Shown in pieces: positions 1 through 8,650 of a stretch of 64,000 nucleotides of DNA. Each line of letters starts with the position of its first letter. The stretch's first letter is position 1. The notes under the pieces are model-generated. The model did no database searches and was not told where the DNA came from. It saw nothing but the letters and a program-made list of their open reading frames with translations. The DNA lies in contig JAULSN010000003.1 in the NCBI GenBank assembly GCA_033439765.1, forward strand, positions 1,488,001 through 1,552,000, read 5' to 3'. This stretch comes from Lasiosphaeria ovina (Eukaryota; Ascomycota; Sordariomycetes; Sordariales; Lasiosphaeriaceae). Both the position numbers and the translations under genes were made by a program.

Positions 1-352
1 CAGGACCGCCTTCGGTCTAAAGATCGGTAGTAACTTCGGTCTACTAAGAGGGTACGTACCGAAATACCCTAGGTATTACCTAATCCCTAATCCGGGCCGG
101 GAAATGGTCGAACTTCTCCTTATATATGAGATACGCCTGGTAGGTATCGTAGATATAGCTTATCTAATCCATTTCCTAGTATTCGGGGTACTCTAGGTTA
201 AGTTGGAGTACGTCTCCTACTTCGGTATCGGCTTCCTCTACCATATCCTCGATAGCCTTCCCTATCTTGGTATTTTTAGCGGTACATAAGGGTCGCTTAA
301 TCTCCTCGCGATCCCCCTTATCGATCTAGCTTTCTTAAGGGGCCAGTCTCTA
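1..352 (-). other. RIP-degraded repeat remnant
   Basis: There is no open gene here. The sequence is TA-rich and poor in CA/TG dinucleotides. Read on the minus strand, one frame gives protein-like text (for example EDMVEEADTEVGDVLQLN) broken by TAG codons, as expected when TGG or CAG codons are converted by RIP. It is probably part of a retroelement coding region. The family cannot be named. It ends at the poly-T start of a minus-strand LINE tail. Confidence 0.5.
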
Positions 353-838
353 GTTTTTTTTTTTTTTTTTTCTCTCATTACGCGTATGCAGCCCGTAGGG
401 CTATGACGCGGCCTATTTAAGCTATAGACGGCTATCTAGAAAGTTATAAGGAAAGACTAATCTAATAGGGCATACTAGACGTAGAAAATCCCAGCCAAAG
501 TCCTATACAAAGTAAGGTTCTTATTCCGTGTACGTTTTTCAAGTCAAAGCGGGTAAGGTATCATATACCTAAAAGGAGGGTAAAAGAGGAAAGGAGAGGG
601 AGGGTAATCAAGCTAAGCTATCTATTTTGTAGTAGTTTTAAAACTAACTGCAAGATAGTAGCTAGGGAATCCTCGCGTAGCTGGCGGACTGGTTGGCGGG
701 CTACCTGGCGGGCTGGTTGACCGGCTGGTTGGCCGGCTGGCTTGCGAATTGGCTGCCTACTAGCAACCTCGGCGTAGGTAGGCCGCTGCCGAGGCGAGGA
801 TGCGGCTTGAAAGCGTTGTGGGCCTGGTTTCAGGCCTG
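353..838 (-). mobile_element. LINE-type copy A: 3' end of gag-only element, tail type I
   Basis: On the minus strand this reads as the last part of the gag-like ORF (stop at about 618, ending LKLLQNR), then a short 3' untranslated stretch, the shared tail and a poly(A) tract (poly-T at about 354-371 on the + strand). The tail is subtype I, with the bases that on the coding strand read CACGGAATAAGAACC. The gag part matches the C-terminal 70 or so codons of the complete copy at 4503-6266, with scattered transitions. The 5' truncation lies at about 838, where it abuts the 5' end of the plus-strand copy B, so two copies meet head to head. The position of the junction is an estimate from where similarity to the complete gag copy stops. 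Confidence 0.75.
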
Positions 839-2955
839 GTTCCGCTATAGTAGCCCAGTTATTCGACCAAGCGGAAAAGAAGGCCGTTGAATTTAACTCG
901 GTAAAGACCGAATTAATCCACTTCCATACAAAAAGGAAGCCAATAGTTGACTCGATTACTATTGGAGGCTCAGAGTTCAAGCCTAAGGAAGTAGTCAAGT
1001 GGCTGGGGATCCACTTCGATTACAAGCTCAACTTCAAAGACCACGTTACTAAGAAGGTAAACGCGGCTACGGCTATATACTACGGTATGCAACGACTAGG
1101 CTCAACACAAAAAGGCCTATCGTTGAGGGCCCTACGTCAACTATATATAGCCTGCGTAACCTCGGTAGCGGACTACGGCATACAGCTCTAGTGGAAAGGC
1201 CAGGCCAAAGGCCGAGGCCAAGGTCATCTAGTCAAACTATACCAACGGCTTCAAAACCTAGCTACTAAGCAAATACTAGGGGCCTTCAAAGGATCCCCGT
1301 ATAAGGCGTTGGAAATAGAGGCAGCAATACCACCACCAGAAGTAAGATTCGAAAAGGCCTGCAATAGCTACAGCCTAAGAATACTACTATTCCAGAAGGA
1401 CCATCCAGTAAAACAAGCCCTATATAACGAAGTACAGGATGAACTAGGTAGCGGGGACGACCTAGCCCTAATCCCTAGCTTACAGCCCTCTACACAGCTT
1501 CTAAACCTTATCAATAGGCTGAATAGGCTAGTAAAGGACAGCTGGAATATAGAGAGGCCCCTAGCATATTGGGAAGCACCATAGGCCGAACCTACCAAGG
1601 CTCAAATCCATATATCGAGTAGTGGAAAAAAGGAAGCCAAAAAGGAACACCTTCAGCTATTCAAAGCTATAAAACCACACTTAGCACCGGCCTCGAACGC
1701 TTCTAAAGTAGCCTTCTATACAGATAGTTCACAGGGCACAATACAGGGTAGGCCTACGAATTCGGCTGCAGTATGTAGGCTAAGTGCAAATTTGGCCCCT
1801 ATAAAAATAGGATACTGGAATCTAGGCCCTGCCATAGAAGTAGCCGATGCCGAAGTTATAGCTATAGTACGGGCCCTAGAACTGGCCCTAGAACTGTCTC
1901 AGAAAATACAGAGGCAGAGGCAGAGGCAAAAGAAAGTAACCTTTTATATCTTCGTCGACAGCCAGGCTGCAATATATAGGCTACAGGGCTATAGCTACCA
2001 CGCACAGGAAGCTAATAGCCTTATTAACCTACTCTGGAAGAAAGGTCACCAAGTTCAAATACACTGGTGCCCTAGCCACGTAGGCATCGAAGGCAACGAA
2101 ATTGCCGATACCCTAGCTAAAAGAGGCCTAGAAAGTAGTAGAGAAACAAGCTATTACGTATCTATGGCCCACCTACGAAGGCAAGCAAAAAAGGCTATAA
2201 AGGAGGCATGGAAAGCCGACTGGAGAGCCGAAGAAGAGAGGGAGGCTATAGGTCTACGACCAAAAGGCTTAGGCACTCACTATAGAAGGGTTGCACAGGG
2301 CCTGATAACCTACAGTGCAAAACCATCTATACCGAACCTACCAAGGCCGAACCAATCAGCCTATACCCAGCTGAAGACCGGGATAGGATATCTAGCTACC
2401 TACCTAGCGAAGATTGGAAAAATCGAATCAAGTGACTGCAGGGGAGCAGACTGCACACAAAAAGAGACACCCACACACCTCCTACTATACTGCAAGCGGT
2501 ATAAGGAAGAGAGGAAAGCACTGAAGAAGGCCTTACAGGGCCTCCCACCCACTTTACAGACCCTGTATTATACTACGAAGGGAAGACAGGCCTTAGGGGG
2601 CTACCTGAGTAGTACAGGAATCTGTACAGCGAGATGGAGCGAGGAAAACCCGGCTACAAACGATCTTTGAACCTTTTTCCTATGTCTATATTTCATTTTT
2701 CCTTTATTTTCCTTTATTTTCCTTTGTCTACCCCCTAGGTACATGATACCTTACCCGCTTTGACTTGAAAAACGTACACGGAATAAGAACCTTACTTTGT
2801 ATAGGACTTTGGCTAGGATTTTCTACGTCTAGTATGCCCTATTAGATTAGTCTTTCCTTATAACTTTCTAGATAGCCGTCTATAGCTTAAATAGGCCGCG
2901 TCATAGCCCTACGGGCTGCATACGCGTAATGAGAAAAAAAAAAAAAAAAAAAAAG
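839..2955 (+). mobile_element. LINE-type copy B: 3' part of ORF2 plus tail type I
   Basis: This is a 5'-truncated non-LTR retrotransposon copy: the end of the RT region, a connecting region, RNase H, a C-terminal domain, then a 3' untranslated stretch, the shared tail and poly(A) at about 2934-2955. The coding part carries a few in-frame TAG stops that are TGG in the sister copy at 10081-11483, a RIP-type change. The tail is subtype I. The left end joins copy A in inverted orientation. The Tad1/I-like affiliation is inferred from the RT-end plus RNase H order and the long polyadenylated 3' end; the RT catalytic core itself is absent. Confidence 0.8.
845..2670 (+). pseudogene. LINE ORF2 C-terminal fragment (RT end, RNase H)
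   Basis: Read through its stops, the frame first gives the C-terminal part of a reverse transcriptase (KTELIHFHTKRKP, VKWLGIHFDYKLNF, LRQLYIACVTSVADYG), then an RNase H domain. The RNase H acidic residues are visible: the first D in YTDSS (TDGS in the sister copy, so glycine has become serine by G to A), E in ADAEVIAI, D in FVDSQAA and D in GNEIADTLAK. The C-terminal region after RNase H has a Cys/His pattern (ECRGADC-type and THLLLYCKRY), a common ending of fungal LINE ORF2 proteins. At least two TGG codons are now TAG (near 1191 and 1584), so the frame is broken and only 1792-2670 remains open from a methionine. It is a dead copy, though only lightly mutated compared with the gypsy sequence around it. 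Confidence 0.8.
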
Positions 2956-3899
2956 GGCTACCGTAGTATCGTCCTCTTCCTTATCTTATAAGACTATTCC
3001 TAGCCACGCAGCCGGCCAAACAGCCGGCCACACAGCCAGCCACGCAGCCAGCCACGCAGCCGGCCACACAGCCAGCCACGCAGCCAGCCACGCAGCCGGC
3101 CACCCAGCCAGCCACGCAGCCAGCCACGCAGCCGGCCACACAGCCAGCCACGCAGCCAGCCATACAGCCAGCCACACAGCCAGCTATACAGCCAGCCATA
3201 CCTACTGGAAAACCCAGATCAGGGGTAATACAGTGCTACCGATGCTTTGGCTTCGGCCATATCGCTAGCACTTGTACTGGACCCCAGATCTGTGGCTTCT
3301 GTAGCCGGCCAGGCCACCTCTCAACGCAATGCCAGGAAAAAGTAACGAAAAAGCCGCCAAGTTGCATTAACTGTAGTGGTCTATACCAAGCATGGGCCTT
3401 GAAGTGCCCCCAAAGACCTCCCTCAGGCCCGGAACCAGGCCCACAACGCTCTCAAGCCGCATCCTCGCCTCAGCAGCGGCCTACCTACGCCGAGGTTGCT
3501 AGTAGGCAGCAAATTCGCAAGCCCGCCGGCCAACCAGCCGGTCAACCAGCCCGCCAGGTAGCCCGCCAACCAGTCCGCCAGCTACGCGAGGATTCCCTAG
3601 CTACTATCTTGCAGTTGGTTTTAAAACTACTACAAAATAGATAGCTTAGCTTAATTACCCTCTCTCTCCCTTTCCTTACTTACCCTCCTTTTAGGTACAT
3701 GATACCTTACACGCTTTGACTTGAAAAAAGTACACGGAACCGGAATTATACTTCGTCTAGGATTTTCTACTTCTAGTATGCCCTATTAGATTAGTCTTTC
3801 CTTATAACCTTCTGAGTAGCCGTCTATAGCTTAAATAGGCCGCGTCATAGCCCTACGGGCTGCATACGCGTAATGAGAAAAAAAAAAAAAAAAAAAAAA
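2956..3899 (+). mobile_element. LINE-type copy C: gag-only 3' fragment, tail type II
   Basis: A 5'-truncated gag-type copy in plus orientation. The coding part starts within the QPAT minisatellite, runs through three zinc knuckles and stops at about 3644. It is followed by a short 3' untranslated stretch, tail subtype II (CACGGAACCGGAATTA) and poly(A) at about 3879-3899. It lies directly downstream of copy B's poly(A). About 30-45 bp at the left (2956-2995) do not match the other copies and could be spacer. No convincing target duplication was found. Confidence 0.75.
2999..3644 (+). pseudogene. gag-like zinc-knuckle protein, 5'-truncated
   Basis: The frame starts in (QPAT)n repeats and continues through CYRCFGFGHIASTC, CGFCSRPGHLSTQC and a third CX2CX3-4X6C-type knuckle, then a Gln/Pro/Arg-rich tail ending LKLLQNR. 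Three zinc knuckles followed by a basic tail are typical of ORF1 (gag) proteins of fungal LINEs and other retroelements; they bind nucleic acid. In the third knuckle the histidine of the complete copy (SGLHQAW) is tyrosine here (SGLYQAW), a C to T change that would remove a zinc ligand. No start codon is present, so this is a truncated copy. The short hydrophobic frames on the opposite strand over the repeats are artefacts of the 12-bp repeat. Confidence 0.75.
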
Positions 3900-4492
3900 G
3901 CTTAAGAGATATAATATCTATTACCTTATACCGTAGTAAGATAAGGCGATAAAGGAGTATCTAAGTAAGAACCTACCACGTAGTTTTATTAGACGCTTAA
4001 GATTAGAAGTAGCCTACCCTATACTATTCGTACTACAAAAGTAGGGAAAGCTACGTATAGTTATAGATTACCGTACTCTAAACGAGGAGATTATTAAAAA
4101 CCGGTATCCCCTCCTATTAATTATTAAAATATACGATTAGTTATTTAGGGCGAAGTAATTTACTAAACTTAACCTCCCTTTCGGATTCGGCTATATTAGA
4201 ATTAGAGAAGGAGATAAGTAGAAGATAGCCTTTAGAACTCGGTATAGGTACTTTAAGTACCTAGTAATACCGATAGGCTTAACTAACGCTCTAGTATTAT
4301 TTTAGGAGATAATTAACTATACTTTATACGATTATATTAATAAATTTATTATAGTCTATATTAATAATATCTTAATTTATAGTAAAACGTTAAAGGAGTA
4401 TAAAAGGTATATATATATAGTATTATAGGCTCTTAATAAGTAGGAACTCTTAGTTAATTATATAAAGAGTAAATTCTATATTTAAAAGACGA

Positions 4493-4502
4493 CCTTCTTA
4501 GG
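4493..4502. repeat. target-site duplication, left copy (copy D)
   Basis: The 10-bp word CCTTCTTAGG occurs here and again at 6267-6276, flanking the complete gag-only LINE-type element. Removing the insert and one copy restores the gypsy reading frame across the site (KTTFLG joined to FEISLG). Confidence 0.85.
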
Positions 4503-4756
4503 TTTTTTTTTTTTTTTTTTTTTCTCATTACGCGTATGCAGCCCGTAGGGCTATGACGCGGCCTATTTAAGCTATAGACGGCTACTCAGAAGGTTATAAG
4601 GAAAGACTAATCTAATAGGGCATACTAGAAGTAGAAAATCCTAGACGAAGTATAATTCCGGTTCCGTGTACTTTTTTCAAGTCAAAGCGTGTAAGGTATC
4701 ATGTACCTAAAAGGAGGGTAAGTAAGGAAAGGGAGAGAGAGGGTAATTAAGCTAAG

Positions 4757-6160
4757 CTATCTATTTTGTAGTAGTTTTAAAACCAACTGCAAGATAGTAG
4801 CTAGGGAATCCTCGCGTAGCTGGCGGACTGGTTGGCGGGCTACCTGGCGGGCTGGTTGACCGGCTGGTTGGCCGGCGGGCTTGCGAATTTGCTGCCTACT
4901 AGCAACCTCGGCGTAGGTAGGCCGCTGCTGAGGCGAGGATGCGGCTTGAGAGCGTTGTGGGCCTGGTTCCGGGCCTGAGGGAGGTCTTTGGGGGCACTTC
5001 AAGGCCCAGGCTTGGTGTAGACCACTACAGTTGATGCAACTTGGCGGCTTTTTCGTTACTTTTTCCTGGCATTGCGTTGAGAGGTGGCCTGGCCGGCTAC
5101 AGAAGCCACAGATCTGGGGCCCAGTACAAGTGCTAGCGATATGGCCGAAGCCAAAGCATCGATAGCACTGTATTACCCCTGATCTAGGTTTTCCAGTAGG
5201 TAGGGCTGGCTGTGTGGCTGGCTGTGTAACTGGCTGTGTGGCTGGCTGTGTGGCTGGCTGTGTGACTGGCTGTGTGGCTGGCTGTGTGGCTGGCTGTGTG
5301 GCTGGCTGCGTGGCTGACTGAGTGGCTGGCTGCGTGGCTGATTGAGTGGCTTGCTGCGTGGCTGGCTGTGTGGCTGGCCGTATGGCCGGCTGTGTGGCCG
5401 GCTGCGTAGCTGGCTGCGTGGCTGGCTGCGTGGCTGGCTGCGTGGCCGGCTTAGAAGCCTGCTTTTCAAAGGCTCGTACTCGGAGAGCCTGTACTCCGAG
5501 AGCCATATGCTTCATACAGTTGAAAAGGACCTTTATCGTATCGTAGGGATATATATCTTCTTTTCCTTCGTGGTTCCATTTCATGAGCTGGTCGAATGGT
5601 AGATATGGCCACATCATAGCCATATCTTCCCATAGGTCCTTTGGAATGATATCCTCAATTTTAGTATCTTCTTCGTAAGGGCTTTTTGCCTCGAGGGGGT
5701 TCTTCTTCAAGCGGTTCCCTATATAGCTAGCTATATAGGTAGCTGCGTGGGTGGCTGCGTGGTTGGTGGCTGCGTGGTTGGTGGCTGCGTGGTTGGCTGC
5801 GTGGTTGGCTGCGGGGTTGGTGGCTGCGTGGTTGGCTGCGGGGTTGGTGGCTGTATAGTTGGCTGCGGGGTTGGTGGCTGTGGCTATGGCCGTGGCTGTG
5901 ACTGTGGCTTTGGCTGCCGGGTTGGCTTTGTGGGTGGTGGATTTTTGGGTGGCTTTTTGGGTGGCTTTTTTGGTGGCTTTTGCTTGGCTGATTCTAGCCC
6001 ATTGGGTTAAGGTGGGGCTTTCGGGAAGGTCGGGAAGTCTCGTGATCTGCGGTGGGTCCGGCAGGTCGTCTGAAGAATCTTCATCGTCGGTCTTTGGGCC
6101 CAATTGCTTTGCTTTTCGACCCTCTATACGCCCGCGCAACTGGCCGCGCGGTGCAGCCAT
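4757..6160 (-). CDS. gag-like protein of gag-only LINE-type retroposon
   Basis: An intact 467-residue protein. Order of parts: a basic start (MAAPRGQLRGRIEGRK), an acidic/Pro stretch, an Ala/Asn/Thr-rich repeat of the NHAAT type at roughly residues 90-145, a short non-repetitive region (IEDIIPKDLWEDMAMMWPYL and following) at about 160-235, about two dozen QPAT-type tetrapeptides at about 240-325, three zinc knuckles at about 330-390 (CYRCFGFGHIASTC, CGFCSRPGHLSTQC, CINCSGLHQAWALKC) and a Gln/Arg-rich tail. Such knuckle proteins bind RNA in retroelement particles. The start is the first ATG downstream of the 5' end of the insert. The function here (packaging or nuclear import of its own RNA) is inferred. 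The repeats differ between copies. The protein ends directly before the tail with no ORF2 following. Confidence 0.8.
   Translation of the reverse strand: MAAPRGQLRGRIEGRKAKQLGPKTDDEDSSDDLPDPPQITRLPDLPESPTLTQWARISQAKATKKATQKATQKSTTHKANPAAKATVTATAIATATNPAANYTATNPAANHAATNPAANHAANHAATNHAATNHAATHAATYIASYIGNRLKKNPLEAKSPYEEDTKIEDIIPKDLWEDMAMMWPYLPFDQLMKWNHEGKEDIYPYDTIKVLFNCMKHMALGVQALRVRAFEKQASKPATQPATQPATQPATQPATQPAIRPATQPATQQATQSATQPATQSATQPATQPATQPATQPVTQPATQPATQPVTQPATQPALPTGKPRSGVIQCYRCFGFGHIASTCTGPQICGFCSRPGHLSTQCQEKVTKKPPSCINCSGLHQAWALKCPQRPPSGPEPGPQRSQAASSPQQRPTYAEVASRQQIRKPAGQPAGQPARQVARQPVRQLREDSLATILQLVLKLLQNR
5208..5460 (-). repeat. 12-bp coding minisatellite encoding QPAT repeats
   Basis: Tandem 12-bp units (coding-strand CAGCCAGCCACG with variants) encode Gln-Pro-Ala-Thr tetrapeptides with occasional QPVT, QSAT or QPAI units. 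The same array, with a different unit count and variant order, is at about 3000-3205 in copy C. Strong strand bias of the repeat creates open hydrophobic frames on the other strand that are not genes. Confidence 0.85.
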
Positions 6161-6266
6161 TGCGTATGCGTTGAGAGCTAGTCGAGGGCAATTGATTGAT
6201 GTCGCTTTCGTCGATTTTGGTGCTGTTTTGAACCAAATGCGAGTCTTCGTATTTCTGTGTTCTTCC

Positions 6267-6276
6267 CCTTCTTAGG
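6267..6276. repeat. target-site duplication, right copy (copy D)
   Basis: Second copy of CCTTCTTAGG, matching 4493-4502 exactly. Confidence 0.85.
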
Positions 6277-8517
6277 TTTCGAGATCTCGCTAGGAGAAAT
6301 ACGAATTAACCTAAAGAAGATCGAGGTAGTTAGGGACTAGCTAGTACCCTAGAACCTAATAGATATTAAATCCTTTATTAAATTTATTAGCTTCTATAGG
6401 ATATTTATTAAAGGATTCGCGGTAATCGCGCGACCCCTTTATAAGCTTACTACTAAAGATACGCTATAGGAGTAGAAGGAAGAATATTAAGTAGCTTTCG
6501 AGATCCTTAGGTAGAGGATAATCGAAGACCTAGTACTAAAGCTACTAGACTTTAGTAAGCCTTTTAAAGTCGAAACGGATACTTTAGATTACGCTATAGG
6601 AGTAGTCCTTAAATAGAAGTACGACGGCTAAAACTACCTAATTACCTATATCTCTAAAGTATTTAAAGGAGTAGAAGAGAACTAGTAGACGTACGATAAA
6701 GAGCTAAGGTCGATTATCCATATTTTTAAAGACTAGTAACCTTACCTTAGTAGAACGGAGTAACCTATTAAGGTATATACGGATTATTATAACCTTTAAT
6801 AATAAACTAGGAAATAGAAACTTAGTAGTAAATAAGTACGCTAGGTAGAGTTCCTCGTACCCTTTAACTTCGAGGTCTACTACGTTAAAGGAACGGAGAA
6901 CGTTCAGGCGGACGCTCTTAATAGAAGACCGGACTATCGGGTCTAGGGAGAAAAGACGGAATTACTACCTCTTTTATAGGAAGATAGGGAAGTACTTAGG
7001 CACCCTATCGAGGACTAGTATAATATTTATATAGCTTATTATATAAAATAGGAGAACGATAAAAAATACTAGTTTAAGGCTCGTACCTTAGAGGAAGAGT
7101 AAGACCTACCGTTCGGTATTACTATCGACGGCCTAGATAAAGTTTAATACGGTAATAAGATATATATATATCCGGACGATTAGTTAGAATTAGTCTAGGA
7201 GTAATATAACGCTAAACTTAACGGATATCTCGGATAAGCTAAGACGCTCGTAAGAATCTAATAATAGTACGACTTCCCTAATATTAGAACTAAGGTAAAG
7301 GAGGTACTAATAGAATACGAAGAGTACTATAAGAGTAAGGTAAAACGGTATATACCGTACGAACTCTTAGAACTACTTCTAATCGCGGAAGATCCATTTA
7401 CTTCGATTATAATGGACTTTATTACGAAGCTACTACTATTAATAGACCCGGTTATGGATGTAGTCTACGACGTAATATAGGTAATAGTAGACCGATTTAC
7501 GAAGTACTCGTACTTTATTCTATTTAAAGAGACTTAGGACGTTATAAAGTTCGTTAAAGTCTTTTAGAGGTATATCGGATTATATTATGGATAGCTAAAA
7601 GAGATTATCTCGGACTAAGATAAGCTCTTTATATCAAAGTTCTAGAAGAGTCTTATAGAAGAAATAATAACGAGAGGTAAGTCCTTTATATTATACTATC
7701 TATAGATAGATAATTAGACGGAACGGCTTAATTAGATCCTAAAGACGTACCTTAGGATTTATATTAACTTTAAATAAGATAACTAGGTCGACCTCTTACT
7801 AAACGCGTAATTTAGCTATAATATAGTAGTTCTAGAAGCTACTAGAACTACCCCTTTCTTTAACCTCTTTAAGTACGATACGGATCTTAGGTAGGGATTA
7901 CCTACGGAAGTACTAAACGTACCCCGTACTCGAGTAGTTACGGATTGGATTAAGGAGCTATACGCCTACCTATAGGGTAGATTAGAATAAGTACGCTAGT
8001 ATATAAAGACGTACTACGATAAATATAGGCTTAAGGGACCTCGCTTAAAAGAGGGGGATAAGGTTTTTCTTTCGACTAAATTTTTAATAATAAAACGGCT
8101 AAGTAAGAAGCTAGACTTTAAGAGAATTAGACCGTTTAAGATTAAGAAGAAGATTACGATATCTAACTACGTACTATCCCTACCTAGTACGATAAAGCTA
8201 AGGATAAATATCTTTTATATTTTACTTTTAGAACTAGCGCTAAAGAACGTACGGCTAGCTTAGGATATCGAAGTTAAAGACTTCGAGGAAGAGTATAATA
8301 TTAAATAGGTTTTGGACTCTCGAATTATAAAAGGAGAACTCTAATACCTAATTAAATAGCTCGATTATAGGAATAAGGAGAACTCGTAGGAACTAGTTTT
8401 ATTTCTAAGCTACTTAGAGAAAATCCAAGAATTCTACTAACGGAATCTAGACCGGCCTAGGGAGTATATATAAGTAATTCCGAGGCGCCGAGGACGATCC
8501 AGAAAAATATAAAAATA

Positions 8518-8650
8518 ATAGATTACATAGGATTCGAACCTACGACCTCGTTAAACGAATAAGATTATTAAGGGCCTATTTCGTTCTTAGAAATAGGCCT
8601 TTATAACTAGTTTATTCGTCTAACGTATTATACTACTAGACTAGCGACCC
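8518..8650 (-). tRNA. tRNA-like relic with long hairpin insertion
   Basis: On the minus strand there is a perfect A-box (TAGTCTAGTAG, + strand 8633-8643) and a perfect B-box (GGTTCGAATCC, + strand 8530-8540). The 7 nt before the A-box are GGGTCGC; the 7 nt after the T stem are GTAATCT, which differ from the pairing sequence GCGACCC only by C to T and G to A changes. Between the two boxes lies an imperfect palindrome of about 77 bp (8549-8625) in the place of the anticodon arm, which would fold as one long hairpin. An intact acceptor stem and a credible anticodon loop are lacking, so this is probably a RIP-damaged tRNA gene with an intron, or a tRNA-derived repeat. Confidence 0.4.

Larger units (their letters stand above)
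4503..6266 (-). mobile_element. LINE-type copy D: complete gag-only retroposon, tail type II
   Basis: This is a complete insertion bounded by a 10-bp target duplication. On the minus strand it has a 5' untranslated region of about 106 nt, one intact ORF of 467 codons, a 3' untranslated stretch, the shared tail of subtype II with its terminal hairpin, and about 20 A residues (poly-T at 4503-4523). It contains no RT or RNase H coding sequence. It cannot therefore copy itself and must depend on an enzyme from another element, presumably one with the same tail such as the ORF2-bearing relatives at 839-2955 and 10081-11483. It sits in the RIP-damaged gypsy pol but shows little RIP itself, so it is younger than the RIP of its host. 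Confidence 0.85.
3900..8470 (+). pseudogene. RIP-degraded Ty3/gypsy pol (RT, RNase H, integrase, chromodomain)
   Basis: Ignoring stops, one plus-strand protein can be followed across this region, interrupted only by the LINE insertion at 4503-6266. Reverse transcriptase text includes KLRIVIDYRTLNEE, LPFGFGYIRI and YINNILIYSK; the last should be YIDDILIYSK, so both catalytic aspartates are now asparagine by G to A. RNase H and connection follow (FEISLGEIRI, DALNRRPDY), then integrase (PFTSIIMDFITKL, IVDRFTKYSYF) and a chromodomain-like end (RIIKGELQYLIKWLDY). Tryptophan codons are almost all TAG. Loss of TGG/CAG, TA-rich composition and transition-only damage are the signature of RIP. It is an inactive relic. 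Frame identity across the LINE insertion shows the LINE landed in this element after it was in place. Confidence 0.9.

Noticed and set aside
693..890. Trp/Leu/Gly-rich open frame resembling a membrane protein
   Set aside because: It lies antisense to the gag C-terminal coding sequence of copy A; the hydrophobic repeat is the complement of the GQPAGQPA coding repeat.
2981..3199. MAGCVAGCVAGC-type cysteine repeat frames, minus strand
   Set aside because: Artefact of the 12-bp QPAT minisatellite read on the other strand, as are similar frames at 5342-6275.
5208..5460. Regularly spaced short repeats that might suggest a CRISPR array
   Set aside because: Units are directly tandem at 12 bp without spacers, encode QPAT in frame, and the host is a eukaryote.
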